DNA of 64,000 nt, taken from Verrucomicrobiaceae bacterium (GTDB taxonomy: Bacteria; Verrucomicrobiota; Verrucomicrobiia; Verrucomicrobiales; Verrucomicrobiaceae). Positions 1 through 15,000 of the stretch are shown here, piece after piece. Location of the stretch: positions 59,348-123,347 of the forward strand of contig JAEUHK010000049.1 of assembly GCA_016795465.1 (NCBI GenBank), written 5' to 3'. The position numbers and the translations under genes were made by a program. How positions within the stretch are numbered: the first letter of the stretch is position 1; each line of letters opens with the position of its first letter. The notes under the pieces were generated by a model. The model worked only from the letters and a program-made list of their open reading frames with translations, ran no database searches and had not been told where the DNA came from.

Positions 1-3000
1 GTTGATGAGCACACGACCACCGTCGGTGGTCACCGAGTTGTCCGCGCCAGTGGTTCCCTGAGCACCACCGATGACAAAGTCCGTGCTATTGTTGAAGAAG
101 GCATTGCCAAGCAGGGTGGTGGTGCCGCCGAAGGCCACACCATAGCCGTTTCCACCGCTGACGGTGAGGATTTCAGAACCGATGCTCAGGTTGTTGAACG
201 TGATCATCTTGTTGTTGCCGCTATTCTGCTGGACGGCGAAGAGGCCGGTGGAGGAGGTGGTGCCGTCTGTGTAGGTGATGCTGTTGGCTGTAACGGCGGT
301 CAGAGTGAAGTTAGTGGGTGCCGCAGTAGCTCCAGTAGCCGTTGTGACAGTGACGGACTGCCCGACCTGATAACCGTGCCCTTCAGGAATAATGGCCGTC
401 AATGTGCCTGAAGTGCGTGTGTAGTAGCCCTGAAGGTTGGTGCGATCGACATTGATCTGGGAGGAACCCTTCACAAACACATCCTGGCCGATCCCGGTAT
501 CCGTGTAGCGGATGAATTCGATATCCGTGTCCGCGGCGCCGCTGGCAGCACCGTCCACACGGAGGTCGAGCACGCCTTGCATGAGGGTGATGGGGCCATT
601 GCCCATGCCGCCAACGAGCAGGTTCGAGTTCGTGTTAGCCGCGCCATTCGATGCGCGGGCCGCCACCTGCAGGGTGCCGCCCTGAAGCACGGTGCCACCT
701 GTGTAGTTGTTCAGATTCTGGAGGTTGAACAGGAACATGTTGCGTCCCTTGCTGTCCGAGGGGCCTTTGATCAGCATACCGGAGCCAGTGACCTGGCCTT
801 TGAGGAACAGATCGTTGGAGGTGCCCGTGTAGCCATTTTCCACCGCGAAGGACGAACGGCCCGTGAGGGTGGTGGTGCCATTCACCTGGAGGCGGATGCC
901 ATTACGACCATCAATGCGCAGAACCTGGCCCACGTCGCCGTTGTTGGCCCCAAACGTGATACCACCATTGAGGTAGAAGATCTTGTTTTGCGAGGTGGCG
1001 GCAGATCCCGCCGAGCGGTCCACGCTGATGGTGGCCGTGGGAATATAATCACCCAGCACGATGCCCTTGTTGAAGGTCACCGTGTTGCCGGTGAAGTTCA
1101 CGTTGGTGCCGTCCTGGCCGCCGCGCAGGTTCAGGATGGTGCCAGCGCCTTCGAAGATGATGTTGCCACCGTTGCCGCCGATGGTGGTCACGATTTCGGT
1201 GCTCACGTTGGCAGTGTTGCGGTAGTTCAACTCGACGGCGCCCTGCTGGAGACGGATGTCCCCCGTGAAGCTGGCGTTGTTGCCAAGGAATTGAAGGGTG
1301 CCACCGCCAAACTTGGTGATGCCGCTGGCCGCGATCTGACCTGCGGTGTTGGGGTTGGCAAACTCACCGATAGCGGTGGTGCCGTTGTTGAAGAGGATCA
1401 GCTCGCTGGTGCCAGTTCCCGCCTGAATGCCTGCGGTGATGGTGCGGGTGCTATTGGATAGCAAGCCACCGCTGCCAATGATGAGCTGGGCGGTGTTGTC
1501 CGTCGCGGTGCCGAGGGTAACGTTGCCGTCCAGACGAAGAGCATAAGTCTCGAAGTCCACACCAGAGTTCAAAACCACGTTACCGCTGAAGAAAGTGCGG
1601 TCGTTTGGAGCGGTGACGGTGGCCGCGAGAGTGGCCGCGGCCTGCACACGATCAAAGCCAGCGATGGTGAAGCCGACATCCGAGTTGTAAGTCACGAACT
1701 GGATGTCATTGTTGTTGATGATCCAAGGAGCCACCATGCCGTTGGTGACGGTGGGGGCGGCACCGGTGATGATGATACGCTCATCGGAGCCGAGCTGGCT
1801 GCCATTGGTGTTCAATTGCAGGGTTCCGAAGCCGCTGCGGGTGATGCTGGGAGTGCGCAGTTCCGTGCCGCGACCAATGACACCACGCACCACATCAAGG
1901 CGGTTGGCACCGCTCACTACGTTAATGGCTCCGACGGTTTCGACCACCTCGACGGCGGCGTTGCCCTGGAGGCGGATGACGTTGTCCGTGAGGGTGAAGC
2001 CAACGCTGTCCTGCCAGCGACCTTCGGTCTCTGTGACAGGCAGCACACCTGCGGAGGTGTTGTCAAAGCGGATGGTGGCACCGGGGCGGAGTGTCACAGG
2101 GATGTTGTTGAAGTTGTTGGGGTTGATGAAGGTCCCTGCCTCGCCAGCCACGTTAACCACGCCGTAGGTCTCGATGCCGGAGGTGGTCAGAGTACCGCGG
2201 AAGTCGAGGGTACTGGAGCGGTTCACGAGAGTGCTGCCAGTGTAATTCTGGTTTTGAAGGAAGACCACCGTGCCAGCACCATCATTGAGCGGTGCGCTGT
2301 TCTGAACGGTCATTGGCGCACCGACGACCAAGTTCGCTGGCTTGGTCTCATCCACATCGGTGAGCACGTTGGCATTGCCGTTGGTGCCGAAGAAGAGGGT
2401 GTTACCAGCCGCGCCAATGCGGTAAGTGTCCGCCAGACCAGGCTTCAGGGTGGCGGCATCATACGCACCGTTGCCACCGACACCGTTGGTCATCGAACCG
2501 AGGAACCACATTCCGTCACCGAGGGTGCGCATGTCGAGTGCCTGAGTATAAATGGTGCCAAGAGCGAGCACGCCAGAGGATGGGTTGCGGGCGTTCAGGA
2601 AATAATCTGTGGCACTGTCCTGAATGCCACCGAGGCCATTCGAGCGGAGGCGGATCTGTTCAAGGCTCAGATCTGCCGCCAGACTCAGCCTGCCAGCCCA
2701 GCTGAGGTTGCCACTGACGTGGAAGTTCTGTCCTGCTTGGAGGTTTCCAGCACTGTTGATCTGGAAGCTGGCCAGCGGGCCAACCCAAACATGACCTTTG
2801 CCGAGCTTCGCCGTGTCACTGAGAGTCACTTGGTTGCCCAAGAGGCTGCCGAGGTAGTTACGACCACCGCCCGTGAAGAAGGTGCCGCCATCATAGCCGC
2901 CCGCGACGCTGTTGTCGGCATTGATGTAGAGGGTGCCGCCGTTCGAGCGACGATTGAACGTGCCATTGCCGGAAATGAGGCCGTTGAGCACCAAGCCCTG

Positions 3001-6000
3001 GCCGCCGTCCACTTGCAGCGTCATGTCGCGCAGGAAGGTGGTGGTGCCATTGACCTTGATTGAGTCGTTGTTTCCAAGGACGAAGTAAACCTGCGGAGAC
3101 CCGAGAGCACCGCCGACTTCCAGGTTGTTGATCTGGACGGTCTTAAAGCTGTTGTTGGCGATGAATGAACGATCACTCTGCACACGGTTGGCACCGGAGG
3201 AGACAAACTGGCTGCTGTTGACCGCCAGCATGGAACCAAACCGGAGGTTAGTATTCGCATAAGTGGTGACCAGTTCGGCGTTGTTCGTGCCATCGCCATC
3301 CGTCAGCAGGCGCAGGCCGCGGGCATCCGCATTGGTGCCGACATTGACCTCGACCGTGGCATTGCTGCCGAAGGGATTGGAGTCACCATTGGCTGTGCGT
3401 GCCTCAAGCAGACCACCGGAGACAACCCACAGGCCGACATTGTTCTGCCCGGCACCAGCGGCACCGTTGGTCAGCACAATATCATTAACACCCGTTTTGG
3501 TGATGGTCTTGCCCGCTGCATCCACCTTGCCAGCCAAGAAAAGACGGCCACCAGCGGTGCGCAGGACCGTGTTGGCCTGCGTAAAGGTGCTGGTGCCATT
3601 CACCTGGACCAAGCCTTCGGCGAAGGTCACAATCGGCGCATTGACCGTGAGGTTGTTCAGGCCGGCGTTCTGAGTGGCCGCGTTGATGTAAGAGGTGGTG
3701 TTGACGGGCAGGGTGACACCGTTGGACACGGAGGTGGCCGAGACGGTGATGTCGAGGCCGTTGGTGCCACCCCAGCGCAGGAAGTCGATGCCATTGATGA
3801 CCTCGGAAATGTTTTGACCGCCATTGAGCAGTGTCGCGGCATTCAGGCGGAGGGTGCCACCTTCCAGGGTGACGCCACCATTGCCAAGGGCGGTCACGGT
3901 TTGCGCCTCCAAGCGGCCAAGGACAGCGGTGGAGCCGGTAGCATTGGTCACACGACCAGCCTGGACCGTGGTCCCGCCTGAGTAAGTGCTGTGGCCGTTA
4001 AGCGTCAGGATGCCGTTTTGCGTCTTGACGAGACTGACGGTACCAGAGCCATTGTTGATGGAGCCGCTGAAGGTGGGATCGACACCGAAACCATTCTTTA
4101 CCGTCAAGCTGACTGCACCCGCCACGCCGCTGGTGATGGTGCCGTTGCCGGTGATGCCACCGTTGAAGAGGCTCAGGCCATTGAGATCAAAGACGCCTCC
4201 CTCGTTCACATTGAGTACATAGTGGCCGATGCTATTGCCCACCGTGTTGCCTCGGAATTGGTTTTGGAAGGAGGCTCCGGTATTCGCAAAGCGGAAGGTG
4301 CCGTCCTGCACACTGAGTACGGGCAGTCGGGTGGCGTTGCTGTTCAGAAGGTTGGTAGCTCCGGAGACCTCAAGGAGGCCGGGACCTGTCTTGGTAAAGT
4401 CCCTGGCGGTGATGTTACCGGAAATAGCAGAGGTGCCGGTCTGCGCCTCGCGGACGTAAACGATGGCCTCAGTCAGGCTAGCCCCGGTGTCGGTGCCAAA
4501 CAGAGTGTTGGAACTGATGATGCTGGCGGTGTTGCCATTGATGATCAAACCACCACGAGCCACGCGGAGCAGCGTGGTGCCATCGGTCGGCGCGATGTTT
4601 GCCGAGGTGCGGACGGCCTGGATGTCGATGTTGCCAGTTCCGGCGGTGTCAGCAGCGCTGATGTCCGCCACATTGGTGCCAGCGGAGGAACCCAGGGTAG
4701 TCACCGTGGCCACATTGTGCTCACGGATGCCGGTGGCGGCATCATAGCGGGCGAAGTTGGCGTCCGAACCAGCGGCCTGGAGACGGATGAATATGGAGGG
4801 CGACGTGAGGATATCTCCGCCCCCTGTCGAGGTGTTCAGTGAGGCCGTGCTGGTCAGCAGGCGCTCGGTGACACCGAGATTGGCCAAGCTAGTGGGCACC
4901 ACTGTCAGGGTGCCGTAGTTCACGCTGTTGAAGGCTCCTTGGCGGGTGAGAGCCGTGGCCGTCAACTGGCTGCTGGTAGAACCTTGGAACAGAGCGATGG
5001 CCGCATTAGCACCGTAATTGACGGTGGGGATGGTGAGCGTTTGCGCCGTGCCGCCACCGATCAGAGCCAAGGCACCGCCTTCAATCGTGACAGCAGTGGT
5101 GGCGAACGGCGTGCCACTGGTCGCTGTGGTGCTCACGATGCCGCCACGGTGGCTGGTGAAGCCAATTCCAGGCGTCAACTGCTGGCCACCGCCAATGAGG
5201 AGGGTGGCGATGGTGTTGGCGGAATTATCCAGCGCGAGCGTGCCCAAGCCCACTTTGCGAATATTGAAGGCACCTGCAGTCTGCTTGGTGAGCGTCAGCG
5301 TCTGGCCCGATGCCACGTCGAAACCACCATTGCTGTTGGAAAGGATGAACTGGCGGTCGGTGGTGAAGCCGCTAGAAACCGCGAGGTAACCACCGCGCAG
5401 GCGAACATCGGCAGGACCGGCAAGGTGAGAGCCCCCCGCAGCCAACGGGGCCGTGCTGCCGAGCGCCGCGTTGGAATTCACCTCGAGGATACCCTGATCA
5501 ATGAACACTGCAGAGCCATAGTTTGTATCCGTTGTCACAAGGTTGGCATTGGTATTGGTGCCCGTGAGGATCAGCTTGCCAGGGCCGGATTTGACCAAGT
5601 TGGAGCCCTGAGCGCCGGTGTTGGTGATATTCCCCGAGAAGGTCACTGGCTGATACATGTTCTGCACCACAAAGCTACGCGTGCGGAGCGTGGCGTCACT
5701 ATTCAGGTCCAGATTACGGGTAAAGGTAAGCGCGTTAAAACCTCCGAAGTTCAGATTGAGGCTGTTATTGTGAGCGATCGCGTTGAGCGCATTCACGATG
5801 GTCACCGGGCCGCCGAAGGCCTCCATCATAGCTCCACGGTTGCCTTCGCCTGAGCCGAAGGTGATGGTGCCGGTGCCGAGAGGGCCGCTGATGAAGGTGG
5901 TGGGGTTGTTAGCCGGGCCGGTGAAATAGCTGGTGCCATTCAACTGGATACGCGCGGAATGCAGCGTGGTGCCACCGGAGTAAGTGTTGCCACCGTAGCC

Positions 6001-9000
6001 ATTGATGCCGCCGCCGAGGCGAACGGTGCCACCGTTGGCGGGAGCCGCGGCAGTAGTGCCGATGACAACGGCACCCGCGCCACTGATCGAACCCTGCACA
6101 TCCAACTGGCCGCCACGGAAGCCTGCCACATCCGCCGCTGCCGCGCCCAAGGTGGCGATGGCACCAGTGGCCACCGAAATGCCGCCGGAGATGGTGACCG
6201 GGCTGGCCGTGCGGCTTTCCAGAAGATTCACACCCGTGCCGGGTGCGGCCACGACCATGATGTCACGTCCGATGGTGAAACGGCCGCCAACTCCGAGGCT
6301 GCCAGCATTGTTGGCGCTTTCCACACCGAGGACGATGGGAGACTCACTCGTGCCAAGAGGTCCGGCCACATTCGGCAGCACGTTCCCGGATACCACCACT
6401 GTGCCGCGATCAATCTGAGTATAGCCTTGGTAGGTGTTGGCACCCGAGAGGGTCAGGCTGTTGGCACCGCGCTTGATTAGATTGCTGCCGGCCGCGCCGC
6501 TGATGACGCCGCGCACCGCAACATCACCGCCTGCCATGTTCCAGATGCGTGTGGCACCCGCGCCGACGACATCGCTCATCGCGACGTTGCCAAGCAATAC
6601 GAGCACGCCTGCGTTGGTGTTGAAGTCACCTTGCAACACCACGTTGTTGTTCAGGGTGATGTTGGTCGTAACGAAGTTATTATTGCCGATGTCGCTGCGG
6701 ACGAAGCCGCCATTCATCACGAGACGGCCGATGCCGAGGGCGAAGTTATTGCCCAGTCCAAGGACCGTGTTGGTATTGACCCTCACATCACCGACAAGGC
6801 CGGTATTGCGAGAAGTAAGCGCCACATAACCGGAGTTCCCGTTCACAAAGCTGGGGGAGTTCCATGCGAAATCACCGGTTTGAGCACCAACTTCAATGCG
6901 CACCTGATTGGCCGTGCCACCGGAGAAGATATTGTCAAACAACGTGGTGCGTCCGGTGCTCACCAAGATGGAACCAAACTGCACGCTGCCCTGGTTGCCA
7001 CCACCACCGAGGAGGTACTTGCCATTGGCAGAGGCTCCGATGGTGGAATTGAAATAGTAGGCGTCATTCTGCTGGGAGTTGCCGATCCACCAGTTGCCGT
7101 TGCCAAGGGTGGCTGGCGTGAGCGTCTGACTGTAGTAGCCGTAATCGAGTGCCAGCACACCATCGAACGGCCCGGTGGACTCCACCTTCACCTGTCCGGC
7201 AGTTGGCGTGCCGCTAGTGATGATGGAAGGAAGCACACCATTGTAAGCGAGACCGAGGCCGCCGAGGCCATAGGCATCGGAACGGAGATAAACAGCGTTC
7301 GAGGCAATGTTTGCGGCGTCTGCAATACGAAGCAAGCCGCCCGGCTGGATCTGGATGTCGCCCGTGCTGAAGGGGGTTCCGGCGCCGCGCAAGGCGGAGG
7401 CGACGGTGCTGACCGCAGTGGCATTGGTGCTTCCCCAGATAACCGTGCCGCCAGCATAATCATTGGCTGCATTCATGAGCGTGGTGGCACCGTTGCCATA
7501 TTTGATGAATCCACCAGCGCCTGTCACCAGCCCAGCAAGAGTGGACTGCGAGAAACCGTCGAAAGTTCCATTGATGCGGGCTTCTGGGGCCAGCGTCGTG
7601 GTGCCGCGCACCCAGATGCCGCTGCGAAGTTCCAAGGAGATGCTGCTGTTGCCGTTCATGGCAGTGGAACCGGCTGAGTTGCCGATCGTCAGATCCGCAA
7701 TGCGCACATACTGCGCCGCACCATTGACGCGCAGCACCGAGTCTCCACGGATGAAGATGTTGCTGTTGAGGAGAGACTGGGCCGAAGTAGGAGTGCTGGC
7801 GATCTCGCTGGCGGTGCCACCGGCGTTTGCCAGGATGGACTGGATGTTCAGCGTGCCGCCATTGACGACAATGTCCTGTCCATTGAGGACCTGGCCGACT
7901 GCTGAACCCGTGCCGGAATAGGGCACACGAATGTAAGTAGTGCCTTCATGCAGCGTCACCGGGCCTCCAATGCCTGGATTGATGCTGTGAATCTGCAACT
8001 GGCCCGCACCAAATTTGGTCAAACCCTGTGCTGCGGCGATCTGCGCCTGAATGATGGCCGTGGCGCTATTGTAGATGAAAGCCTCACCAGCACCACCAGC
8101 ACCGAAGTTCAGGGTCATCGGGACGATCACACCCGCGGTGACAGCGCCAGTCGCGTTGATAGTTCCGCCTGTCATGATCAAGCCACCGCTGCCCAAGGTC
8201 AGCGAAAGACCGCTCGTCGTGGGATTGATGTTCTGGTTGGTGCGCAGGGCGTAAGCCGTCTGGCTGGTGCTGAAGGTTTTGACCGCCGTGGTGACGTCCA
8301 CGATGTCATTGGCACCCAGGCCGGAGATGGTGGCACCGCTCAGGATCTGATTGTAGGCGATCTGGCCGGCACCAGGGGCGGCGGAAACCAAGGGTTGGAA
8401 GCCCGTTCCAGCGGTGCTGGTCGGATCATAGCCGACAAAGCTATTCGTGGTGCGGTCGATGATCCAAGGGGCGACCATGCCGCCGTTGACCACACCAGAG
8501 CCATTGGTGGTGCTGCCAGCACGGGTGATGGCCGCGCCAGAGATGGTGCCGGTGGTGATGCGCTCAAAGGACAGCGGGGTTGTGGTGTTGATGCCCAAGA
8601 AACCAGAGCTATACTGTAGCGTCAGCACACCACGCTCAGCTCGGGAGATGTCGCTGACGGCCAAAATGGCAGCGGAGGCAGGGCTGTTGCGGAAAACCTG
8701 CAACTGGCCGGCTTTGCGAGCCGTGATGGCTCCGATGGTCTCGGTAGAGGTCAGGTTGGGAGCGCCTTGATAAATGAAACTACCGCCGTTGAGGTCGAGA
8801 CCCACGGCATCACCCCAGCGGCCCTGATTGCCAGCACCCACGAACTGGAAGGCATTGACACCATCGCCATCATGAAGACGGACAACACCACCAGGACGCA
8901 GGTTGATCGTGTTGGTCATCGCCGAGGTGTTTGCATTCCACAACGAACCCTGCGCACCACGCACACGAAGCTCTCCGTAAACCTCCACCGCACCGGAGCC

Positions 9001-12000
9001 CAACGGGCTCTCACCTGAGGCGCGACCACCGGTCTCAATATAGATGGAGGTGGACTTGGTGATTTGCGTGCCGCCGCTGTAATCATTGGAGTTGCGGATG
9101 ACCAAGGGGTTGCCGCCGTTGGTGATGCCGCCAAGGACGTTTTGGCGCTGCGGGCCCACTTGCAGGTAGTTGTTGCCGGTCAGGACATTGTCCGCACCGG
9201 AGAAAGCAAAGCTGCTGGTTGCGGGGGCAATGCGATAAACGCCGACGCCGGGGTTCCAAGCGTCTGCCACACCAGCACCAAGAGTGGTGGCTGTGTAGGC
9301 CACTTCTCCGTTGACGCCAGTACCCAAGAAAGCCCTGCCGTCACCGATGGCGGCCAAGTTAAGCGCCTGGGTGAAATACGGCTGGGCCAGTTGCAGCGAA
9401 GTATTGTAAGCGCTGCTGAAATTCGTGCTGTTGAGCACCGTCGGGTTGAAGTTGTCATCCAGCATCACCGCACCCATGGCGCTCACACGGCTGATGGTGG
9501 TGAGGTTGGCTCCGTTCACGCTGCCATTACCAGCGAGGCGCAGCGTGCCGTCCGGGAAGACCCGAACCGGACCTGAGCCAAGAGGCGTGCCAGAGGTGGC
9601 GGTGACCTGAACGTCACCCGCGACGATGTTTGTACCGCCGGAGTAGGTGTTGTTCGGGTTGCTGATAACGATGCCAAACAGAGTGCCGTCACCGAGTTTG
9701 GTGAGAGCACCCGAACCAGAAATCACGCCAGTGAGTTCCAGTGCGCCGCCAGTCGTGCCTGCTTGATTCGTCTGGATGGCCGCCTGGGAGCCAAGAATGG
9801 TGATGGGGCCTTCCGCACGGGCACGGTAAAGATTACCACCGGTGATCTGGAGGGTGGTATTGGAGAGGTTCATGGCTCCAAAGGTCATGATGTTCCCCTG
9901 GCCGAAGGTGCCGCTGCTGCTCGGTGTGGCCTGATTCACGTTCAAGAGGGCCGGACCAAAGACATTCAGAGTGGCAGCCGCTCCGTCACCACCAATGCGC
10001 ACCACTTGGTTGTTAAACTGCATGCCCTGCGTGCCATTGACACCCGTGGTGCCATTGCTGAAGAACAGGCCAAACTGTCCGCTGTAGAGGTTGATGGTGG
10101 GTGCGCCACCTGTTCCACCACCGAGACCGGTGGTTGTATTATTGAGATTGATACCGCCGGTGGTGTTGTAACCAAAGATATCCGTGCCGCCGGTGTGGGT
10201 GTTCAGGCCAGCATCCGGGGTGGAAGCCGAATAACCGTTGATGGTGAGGGTCCCAATGCCAGCCTTGAGGAGCTTGAGGTTGCCAGAAAGGACACCGTTC
10301 AGGGTGGAGGTGATGGGCGAAGCCACCGCCAACGTAGCCGCCGTGCCGCTGCTATTGGTGATGGTGCCGCCGACTTGAGCGCCAGCCACAGTGCGGTTGT
10401 TTCCACCGACCGTTTCCACCACCGCTGTGTTGCCATTGAGATCCAAGGTGGCACCGGCATTCACATTCAATTCAGTATTCATCCGGCTGAAGGCAGCGCC
10501 GCTGCCAAGGCGAAGGGTTCCGCTCTGAACGGAAACATCCCCCATGATGGCATTGCTGCCGGAAAGTGTCAGCGTTCCAAGACCGAATTTGGTGAAGGCG
10601 TTTGCGGTGATCCCGCCGGAGATGACGGCGGTTTCACCGGACTTCACGAAAACCAAGCCTTCACCTGGAGTTCCTGTTCCCGGTGCAGTCGCAGAAGTCG
10701 GGTCAAAGACAAGGTTGCTGGAGATGGTGTTGGAGCCGTTGATGAGGATGCCGCCTGACTTCACGTTATCGATGGCGATGACGTTGAGCGTGCCACCGGA
10801 GACATCCGCCGTCGTGCGGAAGGCATAGATGCTATTGAGGCCGGTGAGAGCCTGGGCGCTGCTGATGTCACCGATGGCGATGGGAGCAAGACCAGAGAGA
10901 GAGGTGTTGGCGGAACCCGAATAAGCCTCAAAGCCAGTGGTGGCGTTATTTTGGAGGAAGAAGCCTGCCCCCGAGGCATTGGCACCGATCAAGTGGGCAG
11001 GGAAGATGCCGTTGTTGAGGCCTGAGATGCGGGCGAGGCTGGCATTGACCGCATTGGTGACAATCAGACGGGCAGCGTTGGTGTTTCCGGCCGCACCGAG
11101 AGTCGTGGCACCTTCAGTCTGAATCACCAAAGTACCCTGATTTTGACGAATGAGATTATCCGCAGCCAGTTCCGCCGAGAAGCCGGCACCGCTGCCCAAG
11201 CTCAGAATCATGCCGCCACCGTAGTTGTAAGTGGTGGTGCTAGCTGCATTGGCGAGGGCGATGTTTGCCCCGGTGTTGATGGCCCGGATGGTGCCGCCCA
11301 TCATTTCGATGAAGGTGTTGTCCGCGGGAGTCGCCGTACTGTTGGCCCAAGGCGTGCTGTTGGCGAACTGTAGAACGCCGTTGTTCATGGCCAAGCCGCG
11401 CCAAGTATTGGCAGCCGTGGTGATCAGAGTGCCGGCCCCAGTCTTGAACCCGAAGTCCAACTCGCTGCCCTGGCTGATGACTCCACCAGCAGTAAGCGTG
11501 TTTCCAGCCGTCACATCAATGCCACCGGCGAATCCTGTGTTGCCATTATTGTTGAAGGCAAAGGTGCGTGTGGTGGTGCCGGTGAAGTTGAAACGCATCG
11601 TGCCACCGGTGTAGCGGGTGCCATTATTGGCACCGCCAAGGGTGACATCGCCGCCAATGGAGTAGTTCCCTGTGGAGGCTGAATTCGCCGTGCTGATGAG
11701 GTTGTTAAACTGGAGAATACCGTCACCAGCAAACAGGCCAGTAACCGCGTTCTCGCCGTTCAAAATGAGGGTGCCAAGACCCCGCTTGACGATGGAGCTG
11801 GTGCCATCAATCACGCTGGCTGCGTCTTGTGTGAGGGTGAGGCCGCCCGCCACGTCCACATGGAGGTTGCCGCCGTGGGCCGAGTAGTTCTTGGCCGTGG
11901 TAAACGAGTTTTCCCAGATGGCGATGCCACCACCCGGAGAGTTGATGTTGCCCGTGGTGAGCCCCCAGTCGCTATCGGCATTGATGCCAATCAAGCCCTG

Positions 12001-15000
12001 CTGGATGGTGGTGGTGCCGGTATAGGTGTTGGTGCCGGTGAAGAACAAGGTGCCCACGCCATTCTTCATGAAGTGGTTACCAGACCCGCCGGGGCCATCG
12101 GAGATCCCGCCATCGAGATAGACCATACCAGCGTTGTTGGCTGCCGCGCCGGGCTGATCAGTGCCGATCGCCAAGGTGCGAACCACCCCGGTGGAGCCAG
12201 GGGCAAGCTGGATATTGCCGCCAATTCGGAAATCATAGGCGCTGTTTTCCATCTGAATCGTGGAGTCTGCCGTCATCACCACGGTGTTGGTGAGCACGAT
12301 GGGAGCAATCATCCGATTCTGACCGCTGGCAGAGTCGGCGCGGAGCTGGCCGCCTGCCAGAACGAAATTGCCGGTGGCGGTGAGCGCATTTTTGGCACTG
12401 ATGCGGAGCAGCGGACCCGGATTGAGGATGGTATTGCCCGAGTAGGTCATGGCAGACGTAAACTGGACTGTTCCCCCGCTATTATTGACAACCTGATCGG
12501 CGCGACTGCTGGTGCCGGTCATGGAAATGCCAATGATGGCATTGGAAGTACCCGTGAGTGGTTTCTCCACCCGCAGAGTGCCTTGGGAGGTGCCCAGAAG
12601 ATAGCCCGCGGTGGCCGGGGTCAGGTTGCCGGTGAAGATACCGCTGTAGCCAAGCACGGCACCCAAGTAGGCATTTCCACCGAAGAGGGAGGACTGGTCG
12701 ATGTCCTGGCTGTAACCCACGGCACCAATCGCAAGACCGGCACTGAAGTGGGGAGCGCTGGAATTCACCGTGATGGGGAGGGCTGACGGATCACCCACAT
12801 AGAACTGACCGATGGTCGAAATGCCACCGTGGTCGGAGTTCACCGTCACCTGGCCAGGGTTGATGTTCGATGGCGCTGCGAGGACAATATGAGCACCTGG
12901 ATTGATCGTGATTGTGTTGGTAGCACCAAAGGGTTTCGCGGCCGGCGAGGAGGTGTAGCTCTGCAGGACACCTGCATAAGCGGTGATGTTGCCCGTGTAG
13001 CTGGAGGAGTCTCCAGCGATGACGAGGCGGTCGTTCATGAACTTGTCGAGATTGCCCGATCCGGTAAGTCCCCCGTTGACTTGGAGGGCATGCACCACGG
13101 AGAGCTGAGCGGGGCCGGCAAGGTTGAGGACTCCGTTGGCGGTCGTGAAGTTTGTCCCAGCGGTGTTTTGAACCCAGACGACCACCGGAGCCGTGCTGCC
13201 CGTGCGCGGCTGCACGGTCATGTTGTTGAACATGGTGCTGCCCACGTTGTCGTTGCCGAAGCGGGCGTCGTTGTAGAAATTCACGTTGTTATTGAACCGC
13301 TGGCCGGTGCCCGAATAAAGCGCACCGCCCCAGAGGTTGATCTCCGTGGGTGTTCCCGTCACAGGGCCAGCCGCCGCGACACTGGCGAGGCGGACTTGCC
13401 CCGCGTTAATGGTCAGAGGGCCGCCAAAGTTGTTCGTGCCTCCCAAACGAAGGGCACCATCGCCGAAGGTGGTCAGGCCATTGGTGCCAGTAATGTTGCC
13501 GTTGAGGCGCACGATGCTGCTGCCGCCCGTGGTTGAGGTGTAGATGAGCCCCTCCTGTCCTCCTGCGAACGTGAAATTGGCGCTATGAGTGTTCTCATTG
13601 TCCGCAGTGTGGGCAAGGAAGAGGCCCGCACCCTGTCCAGAACCGGCCGATGCTCCGATGGTGATGGTACCGGTGTTGACCTGTTGGTTAGTGTTGGCCG
13701 TGGTGCGGATGCGAAGTGCCTGCACATTACCCGTGGTGACCGTCATATTGGCGGTAAGTGCATCAATACTGACGATCTGGGTCGCAGTGGCCGCAGCAAG
13801 CTCGGTAGCAGTATCCACAGCAGTGCCAGATAGATTGAAGGTTGCAGCCTGGACGCCGTGGGTCCCATCGTAGGTCACAAAAAGGGGCTGGCTGCCGTCA
13901 TTGGCATTAGCGCCGCCCCACAGAGCGATGTTGGCACCGATCATGCCGTTGGTGACGGTCGGGGCTGAGGTGACGATCAACTTCTGGGTGCCCGCTGAGG
14001 TTCCAAAGGTGGTCCCGATGTTGGAGATGTTCCTGATATTCAGCGTGCCCCGGTCTGTGCGGTTGAGCGTGGCTGTGGTGAGCGATGTCAGGCGCGTTGC
14101 CGCTGTGGCGACGTCCGTATCGATACTGAGGGTGCTGCCGCCATTGTAGTCGATCGAGTTAACCGCCTGCGACGAAGCGACGGCAACGCCACCATCACCG
14201 ATGAGGCGAAGAGTGGAACTGGTGAGGTTGATATCAGTGGTATTAAGCAGGCGGCGGTCTGCATTATTCGAGGTGACGTTTGAGTTGTCCAAAAGAAGCG
14301 TGCTGCCGCCATAGAGGCGGAAGTCTGTATTTCCAAACTTTGCATCGGTGGCGTTATCCGTGGAGATGGTGCCACCCAAGGCGGTGATCACGCCCGTACC
14401 GACGGGAGTGGTGACTCCAGCGCCGTTGATGTTAAGTGTGACACCGCGGTTCACGGTCACGGTGCCGAGGGTGCTGGCGTTATTCACACGGACGGAGACG
14501 GTGCCCGTGCTGGCCTGGACGATATTGTTTCCAGTAAAGCCATTGGCGTTCTGATGGTCGAAACCAAACACGAGGTTGTTGGTCGCCCCTGCGCCACCGA
14601 GGATGTTGGCGTTGGTATCGAGAATGAGGGTGTTGCCGCCAGACGTGAGACGCAGGTCGCCGGAGGCTCCATTGGTGAGCGTCCCACGGTAGGCGCGGTC
14701 GAAACCGAGCACGTTGCCCACCCAAACACGATTGCTGCCGCCTGCCACATTGGCCATGTCGATGTTGGCCGTGTTGAAACTGCTGCCAGTACCTGACACG
14801 CCATCGATGCCCAAAATGGCCCCGGCGATCGGAGTAGTGAAATTAAGCTGATTCGCTCCGTCAATGGCGGCGGTGCCGCTATATCCAACCACCGGGAGGA
14901 TGTAACGGCTGGTGCCCAATTGCCCGACAAGCGTGAGCCCACCACCAGCTACCAAGTTGTCGAGTGTGGCCGCATCGGAGACCGAAAGGGCACCTCCATT